Shown here one piece after another: positions 42,955-51,695 of a DNA stretch of 64,000 bases. The stretch comes from Helcococcus massiliensis (GTDB taxonomy: Bacteria > Bacillota > Clostridia > Tissierellales > Peptoniphilaceae). The translations under genes and the position numbers were made by a program. Below the pieces are notes generated by a model. The model ran no database searches and was not told the DNA's origin. It worked only from the letters and a program-made list of their open reading frames with translations. How positions within the stretch are numbered: the stretch's first letter is position 1; each line of letters opens with the position of its first letter. The stretch is taken from positions 1 through 64,000 of the forward strand of contig NZ_OGVE01000002.1 in NCBI RefSeq assembly GCF_900258485.1, written 5' to 3'.

Positions 42955-44856
42955 TTATTTATTTTTAATCTTCTTTTTATTGGCGATATACATAACAAGA
43001 AATATTGCAGATAAAGATGTAAATTCTAAATATAGACCCTTATCAGATGTTTTAGGATTTTTTTCTTTTGCAGTGATTACTTGTTTGTCTTCCTTATTAT
43101 TCTTACCACTCGTATCTTTCTTGTTTTCTTCGCTTGATTCTTTTGTAATTTCTTTTTCAGTTTCCTTTTCTATTTCTTTTTTAGTTTCTTTTTTAGTTTC
43201 TTTTTCAGTTTCTTTTTGACTTTCCTCAGATTTAATTAATCTAATTTCTTTTAAATCTTCATCTTGACTTTCACCTAATAAAGATATTAGTTTTTGTATT
43301 TTTTCTGTATTATAGTATTCATTAAGTTTAGTATTTGAATCTTTTCTTGAGTCTAAAACACTAATTAAAGATCGAATTACATTTCTATAGGATGCATCTT
43401 TTTCATTTAAATCTACTTCAGATCCATCTTTATTTAATTTATTTTCGATTAAACTTATTAATAAATCTTCTGGACTTTCTATTTCATCTTGGCCTAACCC
43501 CAATCCTCTATATACTAATTCAGATACTAAACCATATGATGAAACATTACTTCTTTTTGTATAAAAATCATTATCTCCAGGCCCCATAATTGGTGTATTT
43601 CTTGCATTGGTGTTTAAAGATAAAGTAATATTATTTTCTTTATCTATTAATGTATTTGTTCCAGTCCAACCAGTATGGCCTATTGTTCCTGCAGGAGCAA
43701 ATTTTGAGAACCATACGGTTCCTTTGCCATCTTCACTTTTTCTTCTCCATCCGCCTACTGCTTGTGAATTCATTTCTGAACTTTCCATGAAAGAATCTAT
43801 AGTTTTTTGGTCAAATAATTTTACTCCATCCAATTCTCCACTATTTAACATAGCTTGACCTAGATAAGCTATTTGTTTTGCACTAGCAAATAGTCCAGCA
43901 TGTCCAGCTACACCTTCAAAGGAATGGAAGGCTTTTTCATCATGTACTTCACCTTGTAAAACATAACTTCTTACATTATTAAAAGTTCTTCTACCACCAC
44001 GAGTATTACCATTTACTTCTGTAGAAGCAATTTGATTCTTATTAAATCCGTTTTTAAGAGGATTAAAGGTAATTTCATTTAATTTTAATGGATTATATAT
44101 ATTTTCTTTGACATATTGATCTAAAGATAAACCACTTAATTTTTCTACTATAAAACCTGCTAACATCATATCTACATCTGAATATTCCCATTCAGTATCA
44201 GGTTTTCTTACTAAAGGTGTTTTCATAACCATTTCAAAAGTTGTTTTTTTATTTTGAGAATATAAATCATTTTTGCCATTTTCTATCATATCTGCTTTAT
44301 CATAATTTTCATCATGATATTTTGGAGATGGTACAAATCCAGCCCTATGACTTAAAATCATTCTTAATGTTATCTCGTCTTTCCAATTATTTTCATTTGC
44401 ATGATTTAAAAACTCTGGAAATATTTCAGATATCTTAGTATCCAAAGAAATTTTTCCTTCAGAAACTAATTTTTGCATAGCATAAACTGTTGCATACATT
44501 TTAGTATTACTTGCTAAGTCAAAAATAGTATCTTCTGTAACTTTCACTAAGTCCTTGTCATCAAGTACTTTATTTTCTCCAGGAATAATGTTGCCATCTT
44601 TATCTTTAATATTTTCATACTTGTTTATGTAACCATAAGCAGAATTTTTAATAAGTTTTCCATCTTTATAAACTGCTAATTGAGCACCAGATAATCCATA
44701 ATTTGTTTCTGCCTCTATTAAATCATCTAGTAAACTTATGTATCCTTTATTTACAAAAATATCATCTATTTGATCTTTTGCTTTTACTGTTGAAAAGCTA
44801 GTGAGTAAGAGTACAAAAGATAACAATATAGAAGAGATTCTCTTTCTTGTTTTCAT
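42955..44856 (-). CDS. Secreted serine hydrolase, PBP4B/AmiE-like, with wall-anchor-like tail
   Basis: A 633-residue exported protein. A signal peptide (1-26) is followed by a class C beta-lactamase fold with Ser116-x-x-Lys119 (SNTK), a YSD second motif and HTG as third box. A Glu/Lys/Thr-rich low-complexity region (about 545-595) comes next, then NPKTSD, a hydrophobic helix and a KKKIKNK tail. This looks like a sortase or membrane anchor. E. coli has yfeW (PBP4B) after murQ-murP, and B. subtilis has the related AmiE/YbbE in its mur operon. A role in trimming muropeptides outside the cell is therefore likely. Confidence 0.85.
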   Translation of the reverse strand: MKTRKRISSILLSFVLLLTSFSTVKAKDQIDDIFVNKGYISLLDDLIEAETNYGLSGAQLAVYKDGKLIKNSAYGYINKYENIKDKDGNIIPGENKVLDDKDLVKVTEDTIFDLASNTKMYATVYAMQKLVSEGKISLDTKISEIFPEFLNHANENNWKDEITLRMILSHRAGFVPSPKYHDENYDKADMIENGKNDLYSQNKKTTFEMVMKTPLVRKPDTEWEYSDVDMMLAGFIVEKLSGLSLDQYVKENIYNPLKLNEITFNPLKNGFNKNQIASTEVNGNTRGGRRTFNNVRSYVLQGEVHDEKAFHSFEGVAGHAGLFASAKQIAYLGQAMLNSGELDGVKLFDQKTIDSFMESSEMNSQAVGGWRRKSEDGKGTVWFSKFAPAGTIGHTGWTGTNTLIDKENNITLSLNTNARNTPIMGPGDNDFYTKRSNVSSYGLVSELVYRGLGLGQDEIESPEDLLISLIENKLNKDGSEVDLNEKDASYRNVIRSLISVLDSRKDSNTKLNEYYNTEKIQKLISLLGESQDEDLKEIRLIKSEESQKETEKETKKETKKEIEKETEKEITKESSEENKKDTSGKNNKEDKQVITAKEKNPKTSDKGLYLEFTSLSAIFLVMYIANKKKIKNK

Positions 44857-44929
44857 TTTATCTCCTTTAAAATTTAAGACATAATATCCAACATTTATAA
44901 TCTAGATTACTTTGTTAATTATATGTTAC

Positions 44930-44944
44930 TTGAAATCGTAAACA
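44930..44944. promoter_or_regulatory. CcpA cre-site candidate upstream of the mur operon
   Basis: TTGAAATCGTAAACA fits the consensus WTGNAANCGNWNNCW at every fixed position. It lies 74 bp before the operon's first start codon, in the murR-operon spacer. Catabolite repression of MurNAc use would make sense. Confidence 0.6.
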
Positions 44945-45001
44945 TTTACAATTGGTAAAAAGAATTTTGTAATAAAGTTTCACACTTTGTAATTATTTTA
45001 A

Positions 45002-45850
45002 CTATCCTTCCTTGTCTAATAGCTGGCCTGTTTTGGTAATATTATCAGCATATTTAAGTTTCATTTTATCTACATATGCGTTAAATATCACATCTATAAG
45101 GGATAATTGACTAATCCTACTTGACCCTGCACTAATTCTTTGAAGACCTTCTATACTTGGGACAAACATTTTATAATCTGCTAAATTCATAAGTTTGTTA
45201 CTATCGTATCTTGTAATTGATATCAATTTTGCTCCATTATCTTTTATCATATTAGCCATTTTAACAATTTCTTGAGTCATTCCAGAATAAGAAATAACTA
45301 TAGCAATTTCATCTTTTTGTACATTTGATGCACTTATCAACTGCATATGAGTATCTTCATGTAAGATACTATATTTATTTATCCTTTCTAATTTTTGTTG
45401 AAAATCCTTGCAAACTAAATAACTAGCGCCTATTCCAAACAGCCTTATAATTTTTGCTTCATCAATTTTCTCTATAATCTTGTTTAATTCAACAAAATCA
45501 ATTAGATTGTAGGTATTGGTAATAGCATTTACATTTTCATTTAGTACGATTTGAACTGTTTTATGAATGTCATCACCTTCAAAATCTATAAATTTATTTC
45601 TAAAAATTTCTTCATTGAAAGTTAATTCATTCATAATTGCAAGCTTTACATCTTTAAATCCTTCAAAACCATTTTTTTTACAAATTCTTACTATCGTTGG
45701 TGCACTACAATATCCTATCTTAGCTAAAGTATATATATCCATAGTAGTTACTTTTCTAGGGTTATCTAAAATATATCTGATGACAGGTTTTTCTATATCT
45801 GTTGCTTGATACTTATAATAACTTTGTAGTCTAAACAATATTTTTTTCAT
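45002..45850 (-). CDS. murR: RpiR-family regulator MurR
   Basis: A 282-residue repressor: an N-terminal RpiR helix-turn-helix (about 1-75, IGYCSAPTIVRICKKNGFEGF) and a C-terminal SIS sugar-phosphate-binding domain (about 120-260, with LFGIGASYLV and VISYSGMTQEI). MurR homologues sense MurNAc-6-P. It lies upstream of, and in the same direction as, the hydrolase-murQ-murP operon, with a 145-bp spacer that includes a cre-like site. Regulation of that operon is strongly suggested by context. Confidence 0.85.
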   Translation of the reverse strand: MKKILFRLQSYYKYQATDIEKPVIRYILDNPRKVTTMDIYTLAKIGYCSAPTIVRICKKNGFEGFKDVKLAIMNELTFNEEIFRNKFIDFEGDDIHKTVQIVLNENVNAITNTYNLIDFVELNKIIEKIDEAKIIRLFGIGASYLVCKDFQQKLERINKYSILHEDTHMQLISASNVQKDEIAIVISYSGMTQEIVKMANMIKDNGAKLISITRYDSNKLMNLADYKMFVPSIEGLQRISAGSSRISQLSLIDVIFNAYVDKMKLKYADNITKTGQLLDKEG

Positions 45851-45974
45851 ATGATACTCCTTTTCTTAAAGATAATTATATCAATTAAACTTTATCTTGT
45901 TAAACTCTGCAATTAATAGGTTTTTATCCTCAAATGTTATACAATATTAATATGTTTTAAGTAAGGAGTTATTT

Positions 45975-47516
45975 ATGGAAGTTACAAAATATTTTGATAA
46001 AAAGATTAAAAAGATACCTTCAAATATAAAAAGGGCATTTTTATATACCTTAGTAGTGGGTGTATTAACTCACATGTTTTTCTTAACCAATAAATTTATA
46101 AACCACGATGACCTTTTGCAATTAGTTCACGACATGGATTTTTCAAGTTCTGGTAGATGGTTTTTGAAATATGGTAATGCTATTAGTTCTAATTTGAGTA
46201 TGTCCTGGGTTAATGGCTGTTTAGTTATCATTTATACTGGTATAATGACTGCAATTTTGATTGATATATTTCAATTAAAAAGTAAGTTGAGTATATTTTT
46301 TGCATCAGCAATGATGATTACTTTTCCTTCTAATGCCGCCCTATTCCCTTACTCAAATAGTTATGATGCTTACGCATTTGGTGGCCTTTTAGCCTTTATA
46401 GGTATGTACCATTTTATTAAAAAAGAAAATATTTCTTTAATAACTATTTCACTTACAGTATTAGGACTTGCTAGTTATCAGATTTACTTCTCCTTTTGTT
46501 TTGCGACTATCGTTGTATATTATCTAGTAAAACTTTTAAGGAAAGAAATAAAGGCTGATAAGTTTGTTAGAAATTTACTTCTAACACTAATCAATTATTT
46601 AATAGCAATCATCTCTTATGTAATCATAACTAAATATGTATTGAAAATTGAATTAACAGACTACCAAAATATAGATAAGATGGGATCATTGAGCATCTTA
46701 GACTTGATCAAGTCTATACCAAATACTTACGTTAAGTTTTATGAGTTCTTTATAAAAGATTCTTACTATCAATTTTCTTATTTGAAATATTTAAATGTAC
46801 TATTTTTTATAGCTTGCCTATACTTGATTATCGATGCTATAAGCAAGCTCAAAAATAAGGAAATAGTTTTAGCAAGCTTAACACTCTTCTTACTACCTAT
46901 ATTTATAAACCTAATATATTTGATGGCTCCAAATTCAGCCATAGGTTTAAGGATGCTACAAACATATATCGTGTTTTATATTTTATCTATCGTACTGGTA
47001 GAATATTTTGCAAATAAAATACCAGCAAAGATAATAGCTGGATGGATAATTTGCTTAAGCTTGTTCTTAAGTATATTTAACTTTGTAGTTTTAGCTAACA
47101 AGGCTTATACAGCCTATGAAATTGATAAGAGCAATATCCTATCCTATACAACTAGGGTCTTATCAAGAATTGAAAATGAAGACTTCTATGAAGCAGATAA
47201 AAAAGTTTACTTTATAGGTAATCCTGATATCACAAATAGCTTTACACAAAGATATACAAGTCCGGATGTATTAATTTCAACAATTTTAGATAAAAAAGTA
47301 GTTGCCCACTTGTACTGGAAATTATATCCAATAAGATATGCAGCCTTCCCAAATGAAGTTGATAATATGTGGTACCCAGACTATTCAGCAACTAATGATG
47401 AATTAAGACAAATTATTGATGATATGCCTATGTATCCAGCAAAGGGATCAATCATAGAATATGACAATGAAATATATATCAAGTTTAGAGATTACAAAAC
47501 TTGGGCTAATCAATAG
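45975..47516 (+). CDS. GtrII-like polytopic glycosyltransferase/membrane protein
   Basis: A 513-residue integral membrane protein with about eleven helices. The extracytoplasmic loop after the first helix, with NHDDL and SSSGRW, is characteristic of the GtrII family, which transfers glucosyl groups from polyprenyl-phosphate sugars to surface polymers. The soluble C-terminal part (about 385-513) is presumably extracellular. No GtrA/GtrB flippase or polyprenyl glucosyltransferase is adjacent, so the donor pathway would be elsewhere. It is divergent from murR, with AAGGAG upstream of the ATG. Confidence 0.72.
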   Translation: MEVTKYFDKKIKKIPSNIKRAFLYTLVVGVLTHMFFLTNKFINHDDLLQLVHDMDFSSSGRWFLKYGNAISSNLSMSWVNGCLVIIYTGIMTAILIDIFQLKSKLSIFFASAMMITFPSNAALFPYSNSYDAYAFGGLLAFIGMYHFIKKENISLITISLTVLGLASYQIYFSFCFATIVVYYLVKLLRKEIKADKFVRNLLLTLINYLIAIISYVIITKYVLKIELTDYQNIDKMGSLSILDLIKSIPNTYVKFYEFFIKDSYYQFSYLKYLNVLFFIACLYLIIDAISKLKNKEIVLASLTLFLLPIFINLIYLMAPNSAIGLRMLQTYIVFYILSIVLVEYFANKIPAKIIAGWIICLSLFLSIFNFVVLANKAYTAYEIDKSNILSYTTRVLSRIENEDFYEADKKVYFIGNPDITNSFTQRYTSPDVLISTILDKKVVAHLYWKLYPIRYAAFPNEVDNMWYPDYSATNDELRQIIDDMPMYPAKGSIIEYDNEIYIKFRDYKTWANQ

Positions 47517-47552
47517 GCTTACATATAAAAGCCATTGGTGTATAATTAAAAT

Positions 47553-48515
47553 ATGAATAAATTTATTTCACCTAAAATTAAAGAAAAAAGAATAGACTTA
47601 ATGGGTACCCATATCTCCATTAAAATTTATGGGAACTATAGTGAAAAAATCTTAGAAGAATGTGTAGATTTACTCTACTACTACAATAATATTTTTTCCA
47701 TGTATGATAAAAATACTGAGTTATACAAGTTTAATGCAAACAAATCTCTTGAATATTTAAGTATTTCTGACGACTTATTTTATCTAATAGACCAAGGGAT
47801 AAAACATAGCTTGCCAGAAGATTCCATGCTAAATATTTGTATATCTCCCCTAGTAAAATTGTGGAATATAGGTTTTTCTAATGCAAGTGTGCCTGGTCAA
47901 GAAGAAATAGATCAAGTCTTGGACTACACTAATCCACAATTAATAGTTTTAGACCAGGAAAATAAAAGGATAAAAAAATTAAATAAAGATTTGCAAATAG
48001 ACCTGGGTGCCCTTGCAAAAGGATATATAGCAGATAAATTGATCGATTATTTAGAAAAATCTGGAGTAAAGTCTGCCATGGTAAATCTAGGCGGCAATAT
48101 AAAAGTGCTGGGGCTCGCCCTTCACAATCCAGACCTTTACTTTCACATAGGTTTACAAGACCCAAAAGAAAAAAGAGGAAATCACTTATTGAAACTACTA
48201 CTAAACGGCAAGTCAATAGTGACTTCTGGTATTTATGAAAGAAAACTAGAGACTGATGAAAAGATTTACCACCATATACTAGACCCAAAAACCGGCTACC
48301 CAATAAAAAGTGATATGGCTTCTATTTCAGTTATATCTGATACTTCTTTAGATGGTGAAATTTGGACCAGTCGCTTATTTGGTAAAAACTTTAAAGACAT
48401 AGAAAAAACTTCAAAAACAGAAAATATTGATATAATAGTTATATATAAAGACAATACAATAAAATACACTCAAGGTGTTAAAAAATATTTAAGAAGAAAG
48501 GAATATCATGACTAA
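47553..48515 (+). CDS. apbE: FAD:protein FMN transferase
   Basis: A 320-residue ApbE. MGTHISIKIYG, DLGALAKGYIADKL, NLGGNIKVLG and HHILDPKTGYP are family signatures for FAD and Mg2+ binding. There is no signal peptide or lipobox, so it acts in the cytosol, unlike the exported ApbE of Rnf/Nqr systems. It overlaps the next gene by 8 bp and so forms an operon with two flavin reductases, which are its candidate partners. Confidence 0.93.
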   Translation: MNKFISPKIKEKRIDLMGTHISIKIYGNYSEKILEECVDLLYYYNNIFSMYDKNTELYKFNANKSLEYLSISDDLFYLIDQGIKHSLPEDSMLNICISPLVKLWNIGFSNASVPGQEEIDQVLDYTNPQLIVLDQENKRIKKLNKDLQIDLGALAKGYIADKLIDYLEKSGVKSAMVNLGGNIKVLGLALHNPDLYFHIGLQDPKEKRGNHLLKLLLNGKSIVTSGIYERKLETDEKIYHHILDPKTGYPIKSDMASISVISDTSLDGEIWTSRLFGKNFKDIEKTSKTENIDIIVIYKDNTIKYTQGVKKYLRRKEYHD

Positions 48516-49137
48516 ATTTGCAGCTATTGTTGGAACAAATAATCCAAAGTCAACAAATAGAAAATTGTTAGAATATCTACAGTCACAATATTTCTATATA
48601 GCGGACATAGAAATATTAGAAATAGACGATTTACCAATATTTGATGTGCATTCTGATTATCAAATGCCTGAATCAGTTGCCAAAATCAAAAAGGCAATAG
48701 ACGAATCTGATGGAATAATCATAGCAGCAGCTGAATATGACCATATGCCTACAGCAGCCCTATTAAATGCTATTTCCTGGCTATCATATAAGATCCACCC
48801 CCTATCAGGAAGACCTGTACTAATAACAGGTGCATCTTATGGAAACTTAGGTACTTCAAGGTCTCAAGGAGCTCTTAGGACAATACTTGTATCTCCAGAA
48901 GTAGATGCTCAAGTATTTTATAAGACCTACCAATTGGGTAATTCCCTTCAAGCCTTTGATGATTGGGGTGACTTAAGAGGCAGAGAAAAAATTCAAGAAA
49001 TGGAAGAACTCTTCCATGAATTCTTGAGATTTGCAGAAATGATTAATAAATCCAGAGAAGAAAAGCTAATTAACATTCATGACTTTGATAATTTCAAATG
49101 GGATAAGATCGATAAAGATACCTGGGAGGTTGAATAA
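48508..49137 (+). CDS. NADPH-dependent FMN reductase family protein, copy 1
   Basis: A 209-residue flavodoxin-fold reductase: N-terminal FMN loop VGTNNPKSTNRKL, then AAAEYDHMPTAALLNAISWLSY and LITGASYGNLGTSRSQ. It lacks the C-terminal extension of its downstream paralogue. It overlaps apbE by 8 bp and the next gene by 1 bp. Family members reduce flavins, quinones or azo dyes; the physiological acceptor is unknown. Confidence 0.87.
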   Translation: MTKFAAIVGTNNPKSTNRKLLEYLQSQYFYIADIEILEIDDLPIFDVHSDYQMPESVAKIKKAIDESDGIIIAAAEYDHMPTAALLNAISWLSYKIHPLSGRPVLITGASYGNLGTSRSQGALRTILVSPEVDAQVFYKTYQLGNSLQAFDDWGDLRGREKIQEMEELFHEFLRFAEMINKSREEKLINIHDFDNFKWDKIDKDTWEVE

Positions 49138-49787
49138 TGAAATTAGTTGCAATAGCAGGTTCTATATCTGAAAAATCTTATAATAAAAAGTTGTTAGAAT
49201 TTGCTAAATTAAAATTTAATGGAAGAATAGATATAGAAATCTTGGATATAAGTGGTATACCTATATTCAACCAAAGTTTGGACTACAAGGACTATCCAAA
49301 ACTTATCGAATTAAATGATAAAATTGAGGAAGCAGATGGAGTTATCATAGCTACACCAGAGCATAACTACACCATTCCTGCTGTACTTAAATCAATTTTA
49401 GAATGGTTCTCTTACAAGCTACAACCATTTAAGTCTAAACCTGTTTTGGTCTTGGGCGCTTCATATACTGAACAAGGTACAGCCAAAGCACAAAGTCATT
49501 TAAAAGAAGTCTTAAATGCACCAGGTATAGAAGCCTTTGTAATCCCTGGTAGTGAATTTTTACTATCTCACGCCTTAGAGAAATTTGACAAAGATGGATT
49601 TTTAATTGATGAACAAACTATCGATTACCTAGAATATGTAATATTAAGATTTGAAAAATTTGCTGAAATAGTAAAAGAATTTGATATTTCAAATATCGAT
49701 TCAGCCTATACTAGAGCTTTAGCGGCAGGTGGCTACATTGAGGAAGACCCTTATGATGATGGTACTGCTGGGGCTAGTGAGTGGTAG
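49137..49787 (+). CDS. NADPH-dependent FMN reductase family protein, copy 2, with flavinylation-like tail
   Basis: A 216-residue paralogue of the preceding gene (IAGSISEKSYNKKL, ATPEHNYTIPAVLKSILEWFSY, VLGASYTEQGTAKAQ). The acidic C terminus ends DPYDDGTAGASEW. DGTAGAS resembles the ApbE target motif Dgx(s/t)(s/g)A(T/S), with Ser as possible FMN acceptor. The Thr usual at the fourth position is Ala. Since apbE is two genes upstream in the same operon, covalent FMN attachment here is plausible but unproven. A terminator follows. Confidence 0.87.
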   Translation: MKLVAIAGSISEKSYNKKLLEFAKLKFNGRIDIEILDISGIPIFNQSLDYKDYPKLIELNDKIEEADGVIIATPEHNYTIPAVLKSILEWFSYKLQPFKSKPVLVLGASYTEQGTAKAQSHLKEVLNAPGIEAFVIPGSEFLLSHALEKFDKDGFLIDEQTIDYLEYVILRFEKFAEIVKEFDISNIDSAYTRALAAGGYIEEDPYDDGTAGASEW

Positions 49788-49812
49788 GATGATAAAAGTG
49801 AATAAAGATAAC

Positions 49813-49846
49813 AATTGCAAGGTTAAATGAGCCTTGCAATTTTTGC
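49813..49846 (+). terminator. Terminator of the apbE operon
   Basis: AATTGCAAGG (49813-49822) pairs with CCTTGCAATT (49832-49841), followed by TTTT. From 49847 to 50054 I see no gene or clear structure. Confidence 0.85.
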
Positions 49847-50054
49847 TTCTAAATAATATTCTCCTTGTTTAGAATATAAGGCATTTGGGAATACTCCCCC
49901 ACTCACATCTCATTATAAAAATACTCTTTTATTTCATCAAATATATCTAAATCAGCTTTTAGAAATTTCTATTTCATTTATCTACCACTTTTTAATTTTA
50001 AACATCATAGTGAATTCAATTAAACATTTATTATCTATATCCAAAATCCTTTAC

Positions 50055-50106
50055 GTAACAAAAACAACGAAAAAGTGCAACGTATTTTTTTACGTTGCAC
50101 TTTTGC
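50055..50106. repeat. 52-bp direct repeat, copy 1 (contains large palindrome)
   Basis: This segment is repeated at 51457-51508 in the same orientation with two mismatches. Inside it AAAAGTGCAACGTA (50071-50084) and its exact complement (50091-50104) flank six T residues. It lies 62 bp beyond the AlbA_2 gene's stop, where the hairpin plus T run could also act as a terminator on the minus strand. Confidence 0.85.
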
Positions 50107-50167
50107 TTATTTTTCTTTTTCGTTAAGTCCCTATCATATTAACATCATGTTTAATGCTTTTTATTAT

Positions 50168-51427
50168 CTATATCTTTATATATTTTGTTCCCCTACCTAG
50201 TCCTACTTTCTTAACTAGTTCCTCACTCATTAATTCTTCTAGTTCTCTAAGGGTCTTGTATTTATCAAAACCTGATATTTTTTCAATTTCCAATCTACTA
50301 ATCTCTTTATTTCTAGGCATTTTTTGTAGGATAATAGATGCATTTTTGCTTATTCCTTCTACCTTATCAATAAGAATAGGAAGTCTGACTATTATTGAAT
50401 TAGGATAAGTTTGAAATTGGGGTTGTCTAGCTCTTCCTTGATATAAATATTTTATCCTTCTTATCCCAGTTCCAAATTTTTCTATTAACCCTAGTCTATT
50501 AAATAGACTTCCGATTTTCTCATTTCTGAGAATAGAAATTTGACCACTAATATATTCTTCACTGCTTATTCCCTTAGGTAAACCACCTGGAGATGATATA
50601 TCGATATATTGATCATGTAATTCAACTTTAATCGGTGCAGATATACTCCAATCTCTGTGAACAAGTGCATTTGCTATTGCCTCTCTGAAGGCATCTTCAG
50701 GTATAAGTTCAATTGTTTTTCTAACAAATCCATCAACTTTTTCATACTTAAAATACCTGTTAAACACTTCTATCGCTTGATAATAGGCACTAAGTATAGA
50801 AGTATTTTCAATAATAATTCTTTCTTTAAATTCGTTTATATTATCTCCAAACTTAACAATATCAAATATTTTATAATTATTTTCATCCGATATAATATTC
50901 GCTGCTAAATTATAACCTTTTTTATCATCATATAATCCTAATGTTTTTAAGATATCTAAACTTAAACTATCTATATTCATCTTTTCTTTTAATGCACTTT
51001 CTAAAATGTTAAAAGATAAGTTCTTATCTTTAGATGGCAAATCTTCATAATCTTGGTTCATTCCCTCTAGTATAAGTCTTTTTAATTCTTCTCTATCATC
51101 TACAGGTAGACTTGAAGAATCTCTTCTCATATATGCCTTCCCCTTGTAAAAATAGGGTTTTAATTCACCTTCATATACTTTTAGTAAGACAATTTCATTT
51201 TGTTCATCTATTTCGATATTATACTCTGGAATTGGAGTGATACTATCATTTATTTTGTTCTCTATCCTTAATGTCAATTCTTTTAAATTATCAATATGCA
51301 AAGATTCACCACTATCATCTACTCCAAATTGAATAATTCCATCATTATAATTTGCATAAGCACTAACTGTTTTTAAAAAACTATCTGATAATTTTGACTT
51401 AAATTCTAAATTATATGTTTCTCTCAT
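50168..51427 (-). CDS. AlbA_2-domain putative transcriptional regulator / ATP-binding protein
   Basis: A 419-residue protein. An N-terminal AlbA_2 (Schlafen-like) domain (about 1-120, ETYNLEFKSKL and NDGIIQFGVDD) precedes a HATPase_c_4-type region with EAIANALVHRDWS and GTGIRRIKYLY. A C-terminal winged-helix-like part (about 355-419) follows. Such proteins are annotated as DNA-binding regulators and some belong to defence islands; their biochemistry is poorly known. The gene is bracketed by 52-bp direct repeats, and its own -35 lies in the repeat palindrome, implying autoregulation. Confidence 0.82.
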   Translation of the reverse strand: MRETYNLEFKSKLSDSFLKTVSAYANYNDGIIQFGVDDSGESLHIDNLKELTLRIENKINDSITPIPEYNIEIDEQNEIVLLKVYEGELKPYFYKGKAYMRRDSSSLPVDDREELKRLILEGMNQDYEDLPSKDKNLSFNILESALKEKMNIDSLSLDILKTLGLYDDKKGYNLAANIISDENNYKIFDIVKFGDNINEFKERIIIENTSILSAYYQAIEVFNRYFKYEKVDGFVRKTIELIPEDAFREAIANALVHRDWSISAPIKVELHDQYIDISSPGGLPKGISSEEYISGQISILRNEKIGSLFNRLGLIEKFGTGIRRIKYLYQGRARQPQFQTYPNSIIVRLPILIDKVEGISKNASIILQKMPRNKEISRLEIEKISGFDKYKTLRELEELMSEELVKKVGLGRGTKYIKI

Positions 51428-51453
51428 GATAATATTCTCACCTCCATGATCTT

Positions 51454-51482
51454 ATAGTAACAAATACAACGCAAAAGTGCAA
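51454..51482 (-). promoter_or_regulatory. Promoter of the AlbA_2 gene overlapping the palindrome
   Basis: On the minus strand TTGCAC (51477-51482) and TACTAT (51454-51459) are 17 bp apart. The -35 sits inside the left arm of the 20-bp palindrome at 51467-51512, so protein binding there would block RNA polymerase. Confidence 0.6.
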
Positions 51483-51508
51483 CGTATTTTTTTACGTTGC
51501 ACTTTTGC
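51457..51508. repeat. 52-bp direct repeat, copy 2 (contains large palindrome)
   Basis: It is identical to 50055-50106 except at two positions. Here the palindrome is longer: 20-bp perfect arms (51467-51486 and 51493-51512) around TTTTTT, with CAACG occurring twice in each arm. Between 51513 and 51695 a few more AACG/GCGTT words occur, but no gene. Confidence 0.85.
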
Positions 51509-51695
51509 GTTGCTCTTTAACGTATTTTTAGGTTTGCGTTAGCTAACTATACGCAAGCTAGAAAACTCCACCGTGTATTGTACAACAAATGTCCACAATG
51601 AAGTACTTCCGAGATAAATCTATTTCGCAATTTTTATCGCAAATTTACGCCCATTCACATCTAATTCTTTCATAATAAATTTTTATCCCATCCCA

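Noticed and set aside
50055-50106. Attachment sites of an integrated phage
   Set aside because: The repeats bracket only one 1.3-kb gene with no integrase or phage genes, so a simple cassette or duplicated operator is more likely.
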